From Cyanobacteriota bacterium (GTDB lineage Bacteria; Cyanobacteriota; Vampirovibrionia; Vampirovibrionales; Vampirovibrionaceae), in contig JAIEMW010000004.1 in NCBI GenBank assembly GCA_019751815.1, positions 663,933 to 727,932 of the forward strand: a stretch of DNA of 64,000 nt, given 5' to 3'. The notes below the pieces were generated by a model. The model was given only the letters and a program-made list of their open reading frames with translations, was not told the DNA's origin and did not search any database. Made by a program: the position numbers and the translations under genes. Each line of letters begins with the position of its first letter. Within the stretch, counting starts at the first letter, position 1. Below are positions 25,011 through 34,250 of the stretch, in pieces.

Positions 25011-25601
25011 GTGTTTTTTCTGGGCTTGTCCGTTCAACCAAAACCAATGCGATTGATACAGACCTTGACTGGTTTACTCTTGGTTGTTCTCTTATCCGTC
25101 AGTTTTTGCTCTTCAGAAGCTCAAGCCAAGTGGTTTTCGAAGAAGAAACAGTCAGGCTCACCTACCCAAGCTGCCTCTACCCAACCTGCTTCTTCACAAG
25201 AGAATGCCCCTCCTGAGAAAGATGAGCTGAAGCGAACCTGTGACCCGATTCTGGAAGAAATAGTTCGGCTAAACCAAAAGGATAATCCGGTTCACTTGGC
25301 GCTCAGACCCAAAATTGGCCTGCTGAAAAACCAGCACCGTCGTTGTGTTGATCAAATTCGGGCCCGTGAACGGCGCTATTTGGAGGCCATCGATCTCATA
25401 GACCCGACGGCCTTAGCAAGCCCCCAAAGTTTAGCCTCAGAAACAGCGACGATTTTGGCTGAAAAATCGATTGAAATTCCTCCTCTCATCACGTATATTG
25501 CTAAAACCAAGGCAAAAAATCGGGGTGTTAAGCACACAGACAATGAAACACTTCGTTATCTTGCCCCTATCTCAAAACCCAATGGGAAGTTGGCATTATG
25601 A
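25011..25601 (+). CDS. Exported protein of unknown function
   Basis: The 196-residue product has a 12-residue lead followed by a typical signal sequence (MRLIQTLTGLLLVVLLSVSF, cleavage likely after SEAQA). A basic and Ser/Thr/Gln-rich linker follows, then a helical domain with two cysteines (LKRTCDPIL and HRRCVDQI). The GTG at 25011 has a strong AAAAGGA site eight bases upstream; an internal ATG at 25047 would start directly at the signal peptide. It overlaps the next gene by four bases (ATGA). Family not recognised. Confidence 0.65.
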   Translation: MFFLGLSVQPKPMRLIQTLTGLLLVVLLSVSFCSSEAQAKWFSKKKQSGSPTQAASTQPASSQENAPPEKDELKRTCDPILEEIVRLNQKDNPVHLALRPKIGLLKNQHRRCVDQIRARERRYLEAIDLIDPTALASPQSLASETATILAEKSIEIPPLITYIAKTKAKNRGVKHTDNETLRYLAPISKPNGKLAL

Positions 25602-25930
25602 GCTATCATATTTGGATTCCAAGCTGCCCCACCTGCTGGGTTGGGATTATTCTGGCAGAGTTATTTTTGCTCATTCTATTGAGTCTAAGCTACCGTAAAT
25701 TACTTAAGCTAACGCTGGAGTTTAGTGACAGACGCTCTGACTGGGAGGAACATGTTCGACAGACAGCCGTTATCTTAGAGACTTCTGCCATTAAATTAAG
25801 CGAGATCCGTAGCCAAATTGCCCATTGGACCCAGCGATCGTGGAAAGTGAATATGGCAAAATGGGGAGTGACCGCTTTTTTAAACCGTTTTTCTGATTCA
25901 GATCTTGAAACCAAGGGCGAATTCCCCTAA
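25598..25930 (+). CDS. Small single-pass membrane protein of unknown function
   Basis: A 110-residue protein with a Cys-Pro-Thr-Cys pair at residues 10-13, a transmembrane helix at about 14-34, and a helical, possibly coiled-coil cytoplasmic part. It is translationally coupled to the preceding exported protein by an ATGA overlap, so the two probably form a pair at the membrane. The CxxC pair immediately before the membrane helix could be redox-active or metal-binding, but no thioredoxin fold follows. Family not recognised. Confidence 0.6.
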   Translation: MSYHIWIPSCPTCWVGIILAELFLLILLSLSYRKLLKLTLEFSDRRSDWEEHVRQTAVILETSAIKLSEIRSQIAHWTQRSWKVNMAKWGVTAFLNRFSDSDLETKGEFP

Positions 25931-25972
25931 ACTTAGCAGACAGCAAGACCAAAACCTGTGGAGATGTTTCTG

Positions 25973-26296
25973 ATGGCCAATGACCGAGATGATGGTGTAT
26001 ACGCCTTTTTATTAGGGGTGTTGATTGGCGCCGCGACTGGTGGCGTTTGTGCTTTGCTTTTTGCCCCCAAGAAAGGCGACGAATTCCGTGAAGATGCCAA
26101 GGTGTTTTTAAAGGCACTGCCTGAAAAAATGAATGAAGACATTCAAAACCCACAGGGTAAGACCCGCCAGTTTATTGACAAAACCCGGGCGACTCTTGAG
26201 ACCAAAATGGATGAGGTCAGCTATTCACGACAGGCCAGCAAAGTTGCCGAGGCCAAACGCCGAGAAGAAATGGCTTCTGGCGTTGAGCTGAATTAA
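25973..26296 (+). CDS. YtxH-like small membrane protein
   Basis: The 107-residue product has the YtxH layout. A glycine-rich transmembrane segment (AFLLGVLIGAATGGVCALLF) is followed directly by APKKGDEFRED and then a charged amphipathic helix. I use the ATG at 25973 because GGAG lies nine bases upstream; GTG 25958 and ATG 25964 are alternatives. YtxH proteins are general-stress or envelope-associated proteins of undefined mechanism. It forms a group with the DUF948-like protein at 26313 and a second YtxH protein at 26718, an association seen in many bacteria. Confidence 0.78.
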   Translation: MANDRDDGVYAFLLGVLIGAATGGVCALLFAPKKGDEFREDAKVFLKALPEKMNEDIQNPQGKTRQFIDKTRATLETKMDEVSYSRQASKVAEAKRREEMASGVELN

Positions 26297-26312
26297 AAGG
26301 AACCCTTATTAT

Positions 26313-26690
26313 ATGGACTTGACCGTTTCTTCTGCTGTTTCTCAACAGTTATCCCAACTGATTCAAGTCAGCTGGTTACTGTTAATTCCAGTGGCCTTAA
26401 TGCTGGTGCTGGTGTTGCACCAACTCTGGACCCTGCTGCAGGGACTTTCAGAGTTTATGTCCATGGCCCGCTACGAGTTATATCCTGCGGTGAAAGACCT
26501 CCGAGCAGTTGCCAACCACCTGGAAGTGATTAGCGCCAAAGCTGTGGTGGGTGCAGAGACTGTCGAAAAAGCCGCTCATGTGGCGAGCAAAGGTGTTGAC
26601 GGGGTAAAGTCCTCGTTAGAAGGTCTATTTACCAATACAGGATCGTTTTTAGGCGGGTTGGTCCGGTCTTTCATCCGTCAAAAATCTTAG
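26313..26690 (+). CDS. DUF948-like membrane-anchored helical protein
   Basis: The 125-residue product has one transmembrane helix (about residues 19-42), then a long amphipathic helix containing YPAVKDLRAVANHLEVISAK, and a Gly/Phe-rich tail ending in a basic RSFIRQKS. This matches the architecture of DUF948 proteins, which commonly neighbour YtxH genes as here. Function of the family is not established. It is 16 bases downstream of the first YtxH gene and 27 bases before the second. Confidence 0.65.
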   Translation: MDLTVSSAVSQQLSQLIQVSWLLLIPVALMLVLVLHQLWTLLQGLSEFMSMARYELYPAVKDLRAVANHLEVISAKAVVGAETVEKAAHVASKGVDGVKSSLEGLFTNTGSFLGGLVRSFIRQKS

Positions 26691-26717
26691 TCAAAAGCTT
26701 ACGAGAGGAGTCAGGCA

Positions 26718-27053
26718 ATGTCATTTGGCCGATTTGTTTTGGGCGCCATTGTGGGTGGTGCTTTGGGTACGCTAGCTGGGATGAGTTTAGCCCCTCGCAG
26801 TGGAGAAGAAACCCGCCGCTTGATTCAAGACGAGCTGGATTCTCGGATAAAAAATACACAAGATACCGCTGATACGGTTAAGAGTAAGGTGAAGGATGCG
26901 GTACAAGAGAAATCGCAAGCGCTGAAAGAAAAAGCAGAATCGATTAAAGAACAGGCTCTGGCGCTGTCCCACGAGCTGGAAGAAACCGGCCGCCGCACGA
27001 TGGCTCGCTTCGGGGCCGATGCCGCTCACGACGCTAAGCCTTCTAACTCGTAA
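26718..27053 (+). CDS. YtxH-like small membrane protein (second copy)
   Basis: The 111-residue protein has a glycine-rich membrane helix (VLGAIVGGALGTLAGMSL), the family's APRSGEETRR motif, and then a long Lys/Glu-rich helix resembling apolipoprotein or LEA-type repeats (KSKVKDAVQEKSQALKEKAE). An AGGAG site lies at 26706. It is the second of two YtxH-type genes flanking the DUF948-like gene. Its stop codon is two bases before the M55 aminopeptidase start. Confidence 0.78.
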   Translation: MSFGRFVLGAIVGGALGTLAGMSLAPRSGEETRRLIQDELDSRIKNTQDTADTVKSKVKDAVQEKSQALKEKAESIKEQALALSHELEETGRRTMARFGADAAHDAKPSNS

Positions 27054-27055
27054 AT

Positions 27056-27940
27056 ATGGCGACACTCCGTTCTCTCTATCTATCCGTCGATCTCGAAGGG
27101 GTTTGTGGCGTTCAATCTGCACGCCAATTGAATCCAGGGCCGGATGATACGGCGTATCAAGAGGCGGTCTCACAGTTGGTTCAAGAGACGCGCATGGTTC
27201 TTCTGACTGCCGCTGATCAAGGTGTGGAAAAAGTGGTGATTAATGATGCCCATTGTGCCATGACCAATGTAACCGTGTGGGATTTTGATGACCTGCCTAT
27301 CGATGTTCGACTGATTTCTGGGAAACCAAAGCCCTTGGCCATGGCGGCGGCGCTTCAGTCAGGTCTTCCCTTTCCTGTTGAGGCAATTGGGCTTCTGGGC
27401 TATCACACCAAGGCTGGTACTCAAGGTGGCACGCTAGCCCACACCTTTCATCATGATCTGGCGGATGTACGAATCAATGGAAAATCATACGGTGAAGTGG
27501 GTGTGAATGCCCTTTATGCGGGAATTTGTCACCAACTTCCTGTTGTTTTCGTCAGTGGGGAAACCCGGCTTGAAGCCGAAATAACAGAATATCTGCCGTC
27601 TTCTCAATGCAGCTTTGTCTATACTAAAGAGGGGCTTGGGTTTTCAGTGGCCTGTCATCGTTCTTTGAACGATGTTTTTCAAGATTATGAGAGTGCAATG
27701 AAGCAAGCGGTAAATCTGTTTAAGACAGGCAAGGCCAAACCGCTCTCTTTGAAGGCACCTTACTCGTTGGAAGTGCAATTTGTCCGACCTTTATTTGCGG
27801 ATACGGCCATGTTACTACCAGGATTTAGTCGGCTGGATGGCTGTACAGTTGGCTATCAATCGGATCGCTTTGACACGCTGTATCAAGCCCTGCAGTCTGG
27901 CTACACAATTTTATCGGCAACCCAGGCGCTTCAGGCTTAA
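27056..27940 (+). CDS. M55 family D-aminopeptidase (DppA-like)
   Basis: A 294-residue zinc peptidase. Family motifs seen are SVDLEGVCGV (metal Asp and Glu), NDAHCAMTN (metal His), LLGYHTKAG, and AHTFHHD with the catalytic and metal His residues, followed by the INGKSYGEVGVNA segment typical of the decameric fold. DppA-type enzymes cleave D-Ala-D-Ala and other D-amino-acid peptides released from cell wall. It begins two bases after the YtxH gene, which links it to the envelope gene group, and converges with ubiE with eight bases between stops. Confidence 0.88.
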   Translation: MATLRSLYLSVDLEGVCGVQSARQLNPGPDDTAYQEAVSQLVQETRMVLLTAADQGVEKVVINDAHCAMTNVTVWDFDDLPIDVRLISGKPKPLAMAAALQSGLPFPVEAIGLLGYHTKAGTQGGTLAHTFHHDLADVRINGKSYGEVGVNALYAGICHQLPVVFVSGETRLEAEITEYLPSSQCSFVYTKEGLGFSVACHRSLNDVFQDYESAMKQAVNLFKTGKAKPLSLKAPYSLEVQFVRPLFADTAMLLPGFSRLDGCTVGYQSDRFDTLYQALQSGYTILSATQALQA

Positions 27941-27948
27941 TTAATCAC

Positions 27949-28656
27949 TTAAGAAAAAGGTTTTTGGCCCCGTTGCATTGCCACAGCACCCAAGCTTTGC
28001 GCATTTTTACTGACCTGCTTGAGTCCCAGAGTCTCAAAACGTGTCACCAGCTCATCTGGGGTTAGAAACTGCTGTGTGGACTGGCATAAATATTCGTAAG
28101 CACTGGCATCACGGGAAATGAATTGCCCTATTCTGGGCATAATCCAAGAAAAATAGAGCCAATACCCTGGCAGTGCCGGCTTGGGATTGGTATCCAAGTT
28201 GACCACCCACCCTCCAGGCTTCACCACTCTGACCATTTCAGATAAGGCCTTGGGGATATCACTCACGTTGCGAAGTCCAAAACTGATAATGGCGCCGTCA
28301 AATTCATTGTCCGCAAACGGAAGGGCGAGGGCATCGCCTTGGACCAGTGTCACAGGCTCTTCGGCGAAACGTTTTTGGGCAACAGTCAACATTTCCGCTG
28401 AAAAATCGAGACCCGTCACTTTACCGGAAGCCCCTACCCTCTCTAAAAGGGGATAGATCAGGTCGCCTGTGCCTGTACATACATCCAAAACAGAACTACC
28501 TGGCTTTAAGGAGAGCGCATCACAGGCTCTTCGTTTCCACCCACGGTGCATGCCAAAGGAAATACAGTCATTAAGCAGATCGTAGGTTGGTGCAATCCGG
28601 TTAAACATGGCCTGCACCACCTGTGGTTTTTGTAGAGCGGGAGCGCTATTGTCCAT
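27949..28656 (-). CDS. ubiE: Demethylmenaquinone/ubiquinone C-methyltransferase UbiE/MenG
   Basis: The 235-residue class I SAM methyltransferase performs the ring C-methylation of menaquinone (or ubiquinone) precursors. Diagnostic features are MFNRIAPTYDLLNDCISFGM near the start, the SAM loop VLDVCTGTGDL, the acidic LDFSAEML, VQGDALALPF, and the family motif GLRNVSDIPKAL. It overlaps the upstream diguanylate cyclase by 11 bases and is the last gene of a four-gene minus-strand operon. Whether the quinone is mena- or ubiquinone is not shown in this window. Confidence 0.94.
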   Translation of the reverse strand: MDNSAPALQKPQVVQAMFNRIAPTYDLLNDCISFGMHRGWKRRACDALSLKPGSSVLDVCTGTGDLIYPLLERVGASGKVTGLDFSAEMLTVAQKRFAEEPVTLVQGDALALPFADNEFDGAIISFGLRNVSDIPKALSEMVRVVKPGGWVVNLDTNPKPALPGYWLYFSWIMPRIGQFISRDASAYEYLCQSTQQFLTPDELVTRFETLGLKQVSKNAQSLGAVAMQRGQKPFS

Positions 28657-29773
28657 AGGGCTTTAGTGATGGCGGAGGCGGGATTTGGATTTTGGGTGTA
28701 GGAATGACACCGTATACCACCCGGTTTTTACCTTGCCGCTTGGCTTCGTATAAGGCAGCATCTGCTTGTTCAACCAGTTCAAAAGCGGTGTGCTGCTTGG
28801 GATTAAATTCTGCAACCCCCACACTAATCGTTATAGTCAAGGGATTATCCGGTAGACAAAAAACCGTTTTTTCCACCAGCGCCCGTAAACGTTCGAGTAG
28901 TTCGTAGGCTTCAACCTGCCTGGTTTCTGGCAGAATGAGCGCAAATTCCTCACCGCCGTAACGGGCCGGGATGTCCGATTCTCGCACGTTTTGAGAGATT
29001 AGCCCGCCCAGCTCGATCAAAATGCGGTCTCCAACCGGGTGGCCGTAAAAATCATTGAGCCGTTTGAAGTTATCAATATCAAACAGTGCCAGTGTGAGTG
29101 GTGTCGCATGTCGGCGACCTCTGGAAATCTCAGACTGAAGTCGGTGATTAAACTGTCTTCTGTTGATTAACCCTGTCAGCCCATCTGTAGAAGCGAGAGA
29201 TTGAAGCTTGGTGACTTGATTGGAGGTACTCCGCACCAAAGTGGCCACAAACGACCCGTAATGAAAGTAGGCCAAGGCCAAGGGGGTCACCATCAAAATG
29301 CTAATCACCTGATAGCTGATGTGCGGGTTATTCACCCATACATGGGGGTGACCAAACAGAGTGCCAATGAGATAAACCCCCACAGAACAGGCAAACAGCA
29401 CTTTAGAGAGCCGGTAGTGACCAAACAGTTGGGATTGCAGCAGTGCCACTGGCATAAACATAAACACAAACAGATTGCCGCTGAATAAATAGGCCAGACC
29501 AATCACGCCCAGCGTGATGATCGGGAGAAAGACACAGAATTTTTCCACAGCCAAATCGTCATGTTCAGGGATTTTTTTAACCAGATGGAGAAATAGCTGG
29601 TTTCCAATCAAAAAGCTCAGTGTGACAGCCAGGAATAAGCCGTTGCTCAGCTGGCTGGTGGCTGCTTGCTCATTGCTAATACTCAACCCAAAAAAGATCG
29701 CCGAATACAGCAAAAAGCACCACCCGAGTGTTCGGTTGAGTCTGAGGGCTTTTTTCAGATTGCCGTGAATCAT
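28646..29773 (-). CDS. Membrane-bound diguanylate cyclase (GGDEF)
   Basis: The 375-residue product has an N-terminal membrane sensor region of about five or six transmembrane helices (residues 15-185), then a GGDEF domain starting at STDGLTGLINRRQFN. The active loop is the functional variant GGEEF (ARYGGEEFALILPET), preceded by an intact inhibitory site RESD five residues upstream. The enzyme should make c-di-GMP from two GTP and be feedback-inhibited. Its start overlaps the TPR gene stop by four bases (ATGA) and its end overlaps ubiE by 11. In this window it is the only GGDEF protein expected to be active. Confidence 0.92.
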   Translation of the reverse strand: MIHGNLKKALRLNRTLGWCFLLYSAIFFGLSISNEQAATSQLSNGLFLAVTLSFLIGNQLFLHLVKKIPEHDDLAVEKFCVFLPIITLGVIGLAYLFSGNLFVFMFMPVALLQSQLFGHYRLSKVLFACSVGVYLIGTLFGHPHVWVNNPHISYQVISILMVTPLALAYFHYGSFVATLVRSTSNQVTKLQSLASTDGLTGLINRRQFNHRLQSEISRGRRHATPLTLALFDIDNFKRLNDFYGHPVGDRILIELGGLISQNVRESDIPARYGGEEFALILPETRQVEAYELLERLRALVEKTVFCLPDNPLTITISVGVAEFNPKQHTAFELVEQADAALYEAKRQGKNRVVYGVIPTPKIQIPPPPSLKPYGQ

Positions 29774-30612
29774 GGTTTTGCGGGCACCTCGCTTGAGGAG
29801 TGACTCTCTGGTGTTGTTTGACCTGGACCTTGACCTATTAATTCAAGTCGATGAATACATTCTAAGCCAATGGGATTACTGATACTGATGCGTTTGGCCT
29901 TTTCATAAAACGGTTTTGCCTGCATCAGCTGGCCTTGATTGTGCAATAGTGTTGCCAGATTAAAGAGGCTGCGCTGGTCGTTTGGCTCAAGGGCCAAGGC
30001 TTTTTCATAGGCTTTTTGGGCTTCATCCGCTTTGCCTGCCCGTTGCATCACGCTGCCTTTGTTAAACCAGTATTGCGGATTATCGGGAATCAAAATCAGC
30101 AGTTGGTCAAAGGTTTTAACAGCTTGGTCTAGGTCTCCTTTTAAGGCCTGTGTGGTCGCCAGACCGTTGAGGGTATTGATGTGATGAGGATTGAGTTTGA
30201 GTGCGGTTTTAAAGGATGCTTCTGCCTGAGAATATTTGCGCAGAGTGAGTTGAGCGAAACCAATGTTACTTTGAGCCTCTACCAGTTGAGCGTTGAGCTT
30301 AAGTGCTTTCTCAAAATGATGAATGGCTTCGGTGAGCAGGGTTTTCTGTCCCTTTTGATTGCCTTTTTCGGCCTGGATTTGTGCCACTTGAAACAGTTCT
30401 ACACCCTTGTTGTACTCTTGCAGTGCTGTTATTTCCGGACTCACCGACTCTTCTGCTTTGTGCTCTTCTGGCTTTGGGGAGGTCTCAGCAGCTTTTTCGA
30501 GAGGCTTTTCGGCAGTTTCCTCTGCAAATAGCCCCCCATTCACAGCACAGGATGCAGTCAAAATGACCGCCAGAAACAAGATCTTCAGGTGTCTGTCCGT
30601 CCTGTAGGCCAT
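29770..30612 (-). CDS. TPR-repeat exported protein
   Basis: The 280-residue product has an N-terminal signal sequence (residues about 8-30, ILFLAVILTASCAVNGGLFA), possibly a lipoprotein although the lipobox is weak. A Glu/Lys/Pro-rich linker follows, then at least four tetratricopeptide repeats (for example IGFAQLTLRKYSQAEASFKT, YWFNKGSVMQRAGKADEAQK and FNLATLLHNQGQLMQAKPFY). TPRs mediate protein contacts. I choose the ATG at 30612, which overlaps the symporter stop by one base (TAATG), rather than a start at 30630 inside the symporter gene. The next gene, the diguanylate cyclase, overlaps by four bases. Confidence 0.85.
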   Translation of the reverse strand: MAYRTDRHLKILFLAVILTASCAVNGGLFAEETAEKPLEKAAETSPKPEEHKAEESVSPEITALQEYNKGVELFQVAQIQAEKGNQKGQKTLLTEAIHHFEKALKLNAQLVEAQSNIGFAQLTLRKYSQAEASFKTALKLNPHHINTLNGLATTQALKGDLDQAVKTFDQLLILIPDNPQYWFNKGSVMQRAGKADEAQKAYEKALALEPNDQRSLFNLATLLHNQGQLMQAKPFYEKAKRISISNPIGLECIHRLELIGQGPGQTTPESHSSSEVPAKP

Positions 30613-31958
30613 TAAATTACCTGCCGCCAAGCGTCTGGGTTATTGAGCACATCGCGTTTCAGTTCACCTTCACTGGCTGCCACCAATGTGGCTACGGTAC
30701 AGCTGCTCACCACATTGACCACCGTTCTGCACATATCCAGTATCCGATCGATGGCCCAGAGAAGCGCTACGCCTCCTGCAAATTGCTCAATGGTGAAGTC
30801 AACACCAATGCTGGTAAAAACGATACCCATTGTAATGAGCCCACTGCTGGGAACCCCAGCGCTACCGACACTGGCAATCAGCGCAAAGACCATGACCATC
30901 ACCACAGTAATTGGTTCCACATGGATGTTGTAGGCCTGAATCAAAAACAGCACAGCGGCCACCTCAAACATGGTGGTCCCCGTTTTGTTGAAGGTGGCCC
31001 CGGTGGGCAGGACGAAACTGGCAATTCTGTTGGAAATACCCGCACGGAGCTCACAGTTAGCAATGGTGATCGGCAGTGTGGCAGAACTGCTAGACGTCCC
31101 AAAGGCAACCAAAATCGCTTCAGAAATGGCCTGATACAAGGCTAGAAAGTCTACTTTGGCCAGTGTCCTCAGTAAAATCGGGAAGACCACAAAAAGCTGT
31201 AGAATCAGCCCGACCAAAATCACCATAATAAACGGGGCCAACAGAGAGAAAATCGACGTGCCTATTTTGGCAACGGTCACAAAGGCCAGTGCAAAGACCC
31301 CAGGAGCGGCCAGGACCATCACCCACTCGGTCATTTTCATCGTGGCGGTGAATAATGACTCAAACAAAGTGATCAGCGGTTTACTCGCTGGCCCAATAAA
31401 AGCGAGAGCCAGACCAAAGAGAATCGTGAAGAAGATTGCTGGAACCAGTTCGCCTTCTGCTAGGGAATGAATCGGGTTTTCTGGGATCATATTAAGCAGG
31501 GTCTTTTGCGGGTCGGTGGGTGCCGCCTGAAATACTTCGAGATAGCTTGAATTATTCAGTGTTTGCGCCTGGTGTAAGGCTTCTTGCACGCTTTGTCCGG
31601 GTTGCAGCAGGAGAGTCAATCCACCCCCGATGACTGCGGAAATGACCATAAATAAGGTGAAAAACATCAGTACTTTTCCGCCCAGGCGGCCCAATTGACG
31701 GGCATCTTTCAGCGAGGAAACCCCCACAATAAGCGAACTTACTACCAGGGGGATCACCAACATGCGAATTAAGCGCATAAAAATTTGGCCAACCACTTCA
31801 AAGAAGGGTAAAAAATAGGAGAAAGAAGGATTCTTCTCCCACTCAAGGCTGTAATACAGGGCTCCTAGGCCAAAGCCAAGTAAAATTGCAAATAGAATGT
31901 GCCAGTGGCGCTTCACGCCAAAAACGACAGCTACAAATAGTTGTGAGAGAAAGCCCAT
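30612..31958 (-). CDS. Dicarboxylate/glutamate:cation symporter (DAACS family)
   Basis: The 448-residue secondary transporter has the typical order of hydrophobic helices. Family signatures are RLIRMLVIPLVVSSLIVGV, GTSSSSATLPITI (the serine-rich hairpin), FVLPTGATFNKTGT (the substrate and Na+ binding segment), and VGSAGVPSSGLITM, followed by AIDRILDMCRTVVNV. It imports C4-dicarboxylates or acidic/neutral amino acids with Na+ or H+. I use the ATG at 31958; an upstream TTG at 31970 has its ribosome site too close. It is the first gene of an operon in which every junction overlaps (TPR, GGDEF, ubiE). Confidence 0.93.
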   Translation of the reverse strand: MGFLSQLFVAVVFGVKRHWHILFAILLGFGLGALYYSLEWEKNPSFSYFLPFFEVVGQIFMRLIRMLVIPLVVSSLIVGVSSLKDARQLGRLGGKVLMFFTLFMVISAVIGGGLTLLLQPGQSVQEALHQAQTLNNSSYLEVFQAAPTDPQKTLLNMIPENPIHSLAEGELVPAIFFTILFGLALAFIGPASKPLITLFESLFTATMKMTEWVMVLAAPGVFALAFVTVAKIGTSIFSLLAPFIMVILVGLILQLFVVFPILLRTLAKVDFLALYQAISEAILVAFGTSSSSATLPITIANCELRAGISNRIASFVLPTGATFNKTGTTMFEVAAVLFLIQAYNIHVEPITVVMVMVFALIASVGSAGVPSSGLITMGIVFTSIGVDFTIEQFAGGVALLWAIDRILDMCRTVVNVVSSCTVATLVAASEGELKRDVLNNPDAWRQVI

Positions 31959-32027
31959 GGGTCTTAGCAAGCCTCTTAGATTCAGTCAACAATTTAGTCA
32001 ATAAATAAGTGATACTCAGAGACTTCT

Positions 32028-32033
32028 ATTATA
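32028..32033 (-). promoter_or_regulatory. Candidate -10 box upstream of the symporter operon
   Basis: A perfect TATAAT lies on the minus strand about 70 bases upstream of the symporter start and just after the stop of the DUF2227 gene. No good -35 box is present at 16-18 bases, so either an activator helps or the match is fortuitous. Confidence 0.35.
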
Positions 32034-32055
32034 GCGCTTGCCTGTGTACACGGTA

Positions 32056-32553
32056 TTAAGCTTTGAAACAAATCCGTTTTAGCCGACTGGAGAGGTGATC
32101 GCTGGTGACGTGAAGCAGATGACTGAGCCAGATACCAAGTATAAAACTGAGAATAAGGGGCCCATGATTGCTCACAAAAGCAATGCAGGTCGATTCTAAC
32201 TTCAAATACTCATAAGGAAGGCTGAAAGAGAAAAGGCCTTTCACTAAAAGAATGAAGCAGCACCCAGCATACAAAAGTCGAATAAACGGGGCCAGTATCC
32301 AGCCATGGGATAAGTTTGAACGGTGTCTGACCATCCATTGATAAGGTTTCCAGCAAAACCGAAGCAGCCCCCAGCGAAAGTAAGGCCGACTCGGTGTATC
32401 CAAATCGGGGCTTAGATATAATCCACCCAGCCATAGCCCTAACATGAGAGCCAAAGAGAAGACCACTGAGGCATGAAAAACAGCGTCAGAGAGTAACCAC
32501 CCTGCGGGTAGTGACGCCAGTGCAATCCGGTCGTGTGTGATACCAGTGGCCAT
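32056..32553 (-). CDS. DUF2227 family putative metal-binding protein
   Basis: The 165-residue membrane protein has the family hallmarks: YLSPDLDTPSRPYFRWG near residue 50, a region rich in Trp and Arg, and RHRSNLSHGW (candidate metal-binding His and Asp residues), plus a late HVTSDH motif in a hydrophobic context. DUF2227 proteins are best known from cyanobacteria and some other phyla and resemble YdjM-type membrane-bound metal-dependent hydrolases. Function is unproven. It is divergent from the aldehyde dehydrogenase gene. Confidence 0.82.
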   Translation of the reverse strand: MATGITHDRIALASLPAGWLLSDAVFHASVVFSLALMLGLWLGGLYLSPDLDTPSRPYFRWGLLRFCWKPYQWMVRHRSNLSHGWILAPFIRLLYAGCCFILLVKGLFSFSLPYEYLKLESTCIAFVSNHGPLILSFILGIWLSHLLHVTSDHLSSRLKRICFKA

Positions 32554-32692
32554 AGCCCCTCACAAAAAACGCTCACATAAACACACACTCAAACGATACT
32601 CGCTTGATAGCGTGATTCTCTTGTTTTCGGTACAATTCGCCCAAACTACAAATTTTCTGATTTTCGTTACGAGACCATTGGGAGACCTCACG

Positions 32693-34219
32693 ATGACCAC
32701 CACACAAACGGCACCGAAAGAAACAGGAACTGGAAATATGGCCCCTCAAACATTTAACAATTTGATTAATGGGCAGTGGAAGCCCGCCAAATCAGGGAAA
32801 ACATTTCAAAACTTAAACCCCGCAGATCCCTCTGACTGTATTGGCACCTTCCCGGCCAGTGATGCGCAAGATGTGCAAGAAGCCGTTGAAGCGGCTAAAA
32901 AAGCTTACGATGCTTGGCGCCTAACCCCAGCTCCTCGCCGTGGAGAAATCATTTTCAAAGCGGGTCAAATTTTGATGGAGCGGAAAGAACAGTACGCCCG
33001 TGAAATGACCCGTGAAATGGGGAAAGTGCTTGCCGAAACCCGTGGAGACATTCAAGAAGCCATTGATATGTGCTTTTATACTGCGGGTGAAGGACGTCGT
33101 CTCTTTGGACATACCACCCCGTCTGAACTCCAGAATAAATTCTGTATGTCGTTGCGGATGCCTATTGGGGTTTGTGGCTTAATCACCCCCTGGAACTTTC
33201 CGATGGCCATCCCTAGCTGGAAGCTGATTCCAGCCTTGATTGCTGGTAACACGGTGGTCTTAAAACCAGCTAGCGATACTCCTTTGTCTTCTCTTCGACT
33301 GGTTGAAGTCTTGCAAGAAGCGGGAGTCCCTGAAGGGGTGATTAACCTGGTCTATGGATCTGGTTCCACTGTGGGCAATCCGCTGATTGATCATCCTGAT
33401 GTCCGGCTGATTTCCTTCACTGGCTCTTGTGAAGTGGGCCGAAGCGTCAATGAGCGCTGTGCGCCAAACTTCAAACGGGTTTCTTTAGAGCTGGGCGGTA
33501 AAAACGCGGCCATCATCCTAGAGGACGCTAACCTGGATCTCGCCGTGGAAGGGATTGTCTGGGGTGCCTTTGGTACTGCTGGACAACGATGTACAGCTAC
33601 CAGCCGAGTGATTGTCCAAAAAGGAATTCATGCAGAGTTGAGAGACCGTCTGGTGAAGCGTATCAACGGGCTTAAATTGGGCTACGGTCTTGAAAAAGGC
33701 ATTGATGTGGGTCCTGTGGTCAACGAAAGTGCGATGAATAAAATTCTCGAATACATCGAGATTGGGAAAAAAGAAGGTCAGCTTCTCACTGGTGGCGAAA
33801 GAGATACCGCTGCTGGGGCTGGTTGGTTCATTAAGCCCACATTAATTGACAACATCAACACCAAGCACCGCATTGCCCAAGAAGAAATTTTTGGCCCTGT
33901 GACCGCGTTGATGCCAGTGGCGGATTTGGATGAAGCCATTCATGTAGCCAATGATATTGAATTTGGCCTTTCTACTGCCATCTACACCAAAGACGTGAAC
34001 AAGGCGTTTAGAGCCTTGCGCGATTTGGAAGCGGGTATTACCTACGTGAATGCTCCAACCATTGGCGCTGAAGTTCACCTGCCCTTTGGTGGCGTGAAAA
34101 ATACAGGCAACGGTCACCGCGAAGCGGCTGAGACAGCACTGGATATCTTCACAGAGTGGAAAGCCTGCTATGTGGACTACAGTGACCGGCTGCAGCGGGC
34201 GCAAATCGACCACAACTAG
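32693..34219 (+). CDS. NAD(P)+-dependent aldehyde dehydrogenase
   Basis: A 508-residue ALDH-superfamily enzyme oxidising an aldehyde to a carboxylate. It has NLINGQW near the start, [13 protein letters not shown] with the cofactor-binding Asn and Lys, the general-base Glu266 in [10 protein letters not shown], the catalytic Cys300 in [13 protein letters not shown], and EEIFGPV near the C-terminus. The GQRCTATSR motif is like that of alpha-ketoglutarate-semialdehyde and related semialdehyde dehydrogenases, so a semialdehyde substrate is plausible. The ATG at 32693 has GGAG eight bases upstream; the open frame extends to 32537 but would overlap the divergent DUF2227 gene. Confidence 0.9.
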   Translation: MTTTQTAPKETGTGNMAPQTFNNLINGQWKPAKSGKTFQNLNPADPSDCIGTFPASDAQDVQEAVEAAKKAYDAWRLTPAPRRGEIIFKAGQILMERKEQYAREMTREMGKVLAETRGDIQEAIDMCFYTAGEGRRLFGHTTPSELQNKFCMSLRMPIGVCGLITPWNFPMAIPSWKLIPALIAGNTVVLKPASDTPLSSLRLVEVLQEAGVPEGVINLVYGSGSTVGNPLIDHPDVRLISFTGSCEVGRSVNERCAPNFKRVSLELGGKNAAIILEDANLDLAVEGIVWGAFGTAGQRCTATSRVIVQKGIHAELRDRLVKRINGLKLGYGLEKGIDVGPVVNESAMNKILEYIEIGKKEGQLLTGGERDTAAGAGWFIKPTLIDNINTKHRIAQEEIFGPVTALMPVADLDEAIHVANDIEFGLSTAIYTKDVNKAFRALRDLEAGITYVNAPTIGAEVHLPFGGVKNTGNGHREAAETALDIFTEWKACYVDYSDRLQRAQIDHN

Positions 34220-34250
34220 TGACTCTCTAACAGGCACTAATATACTGACT

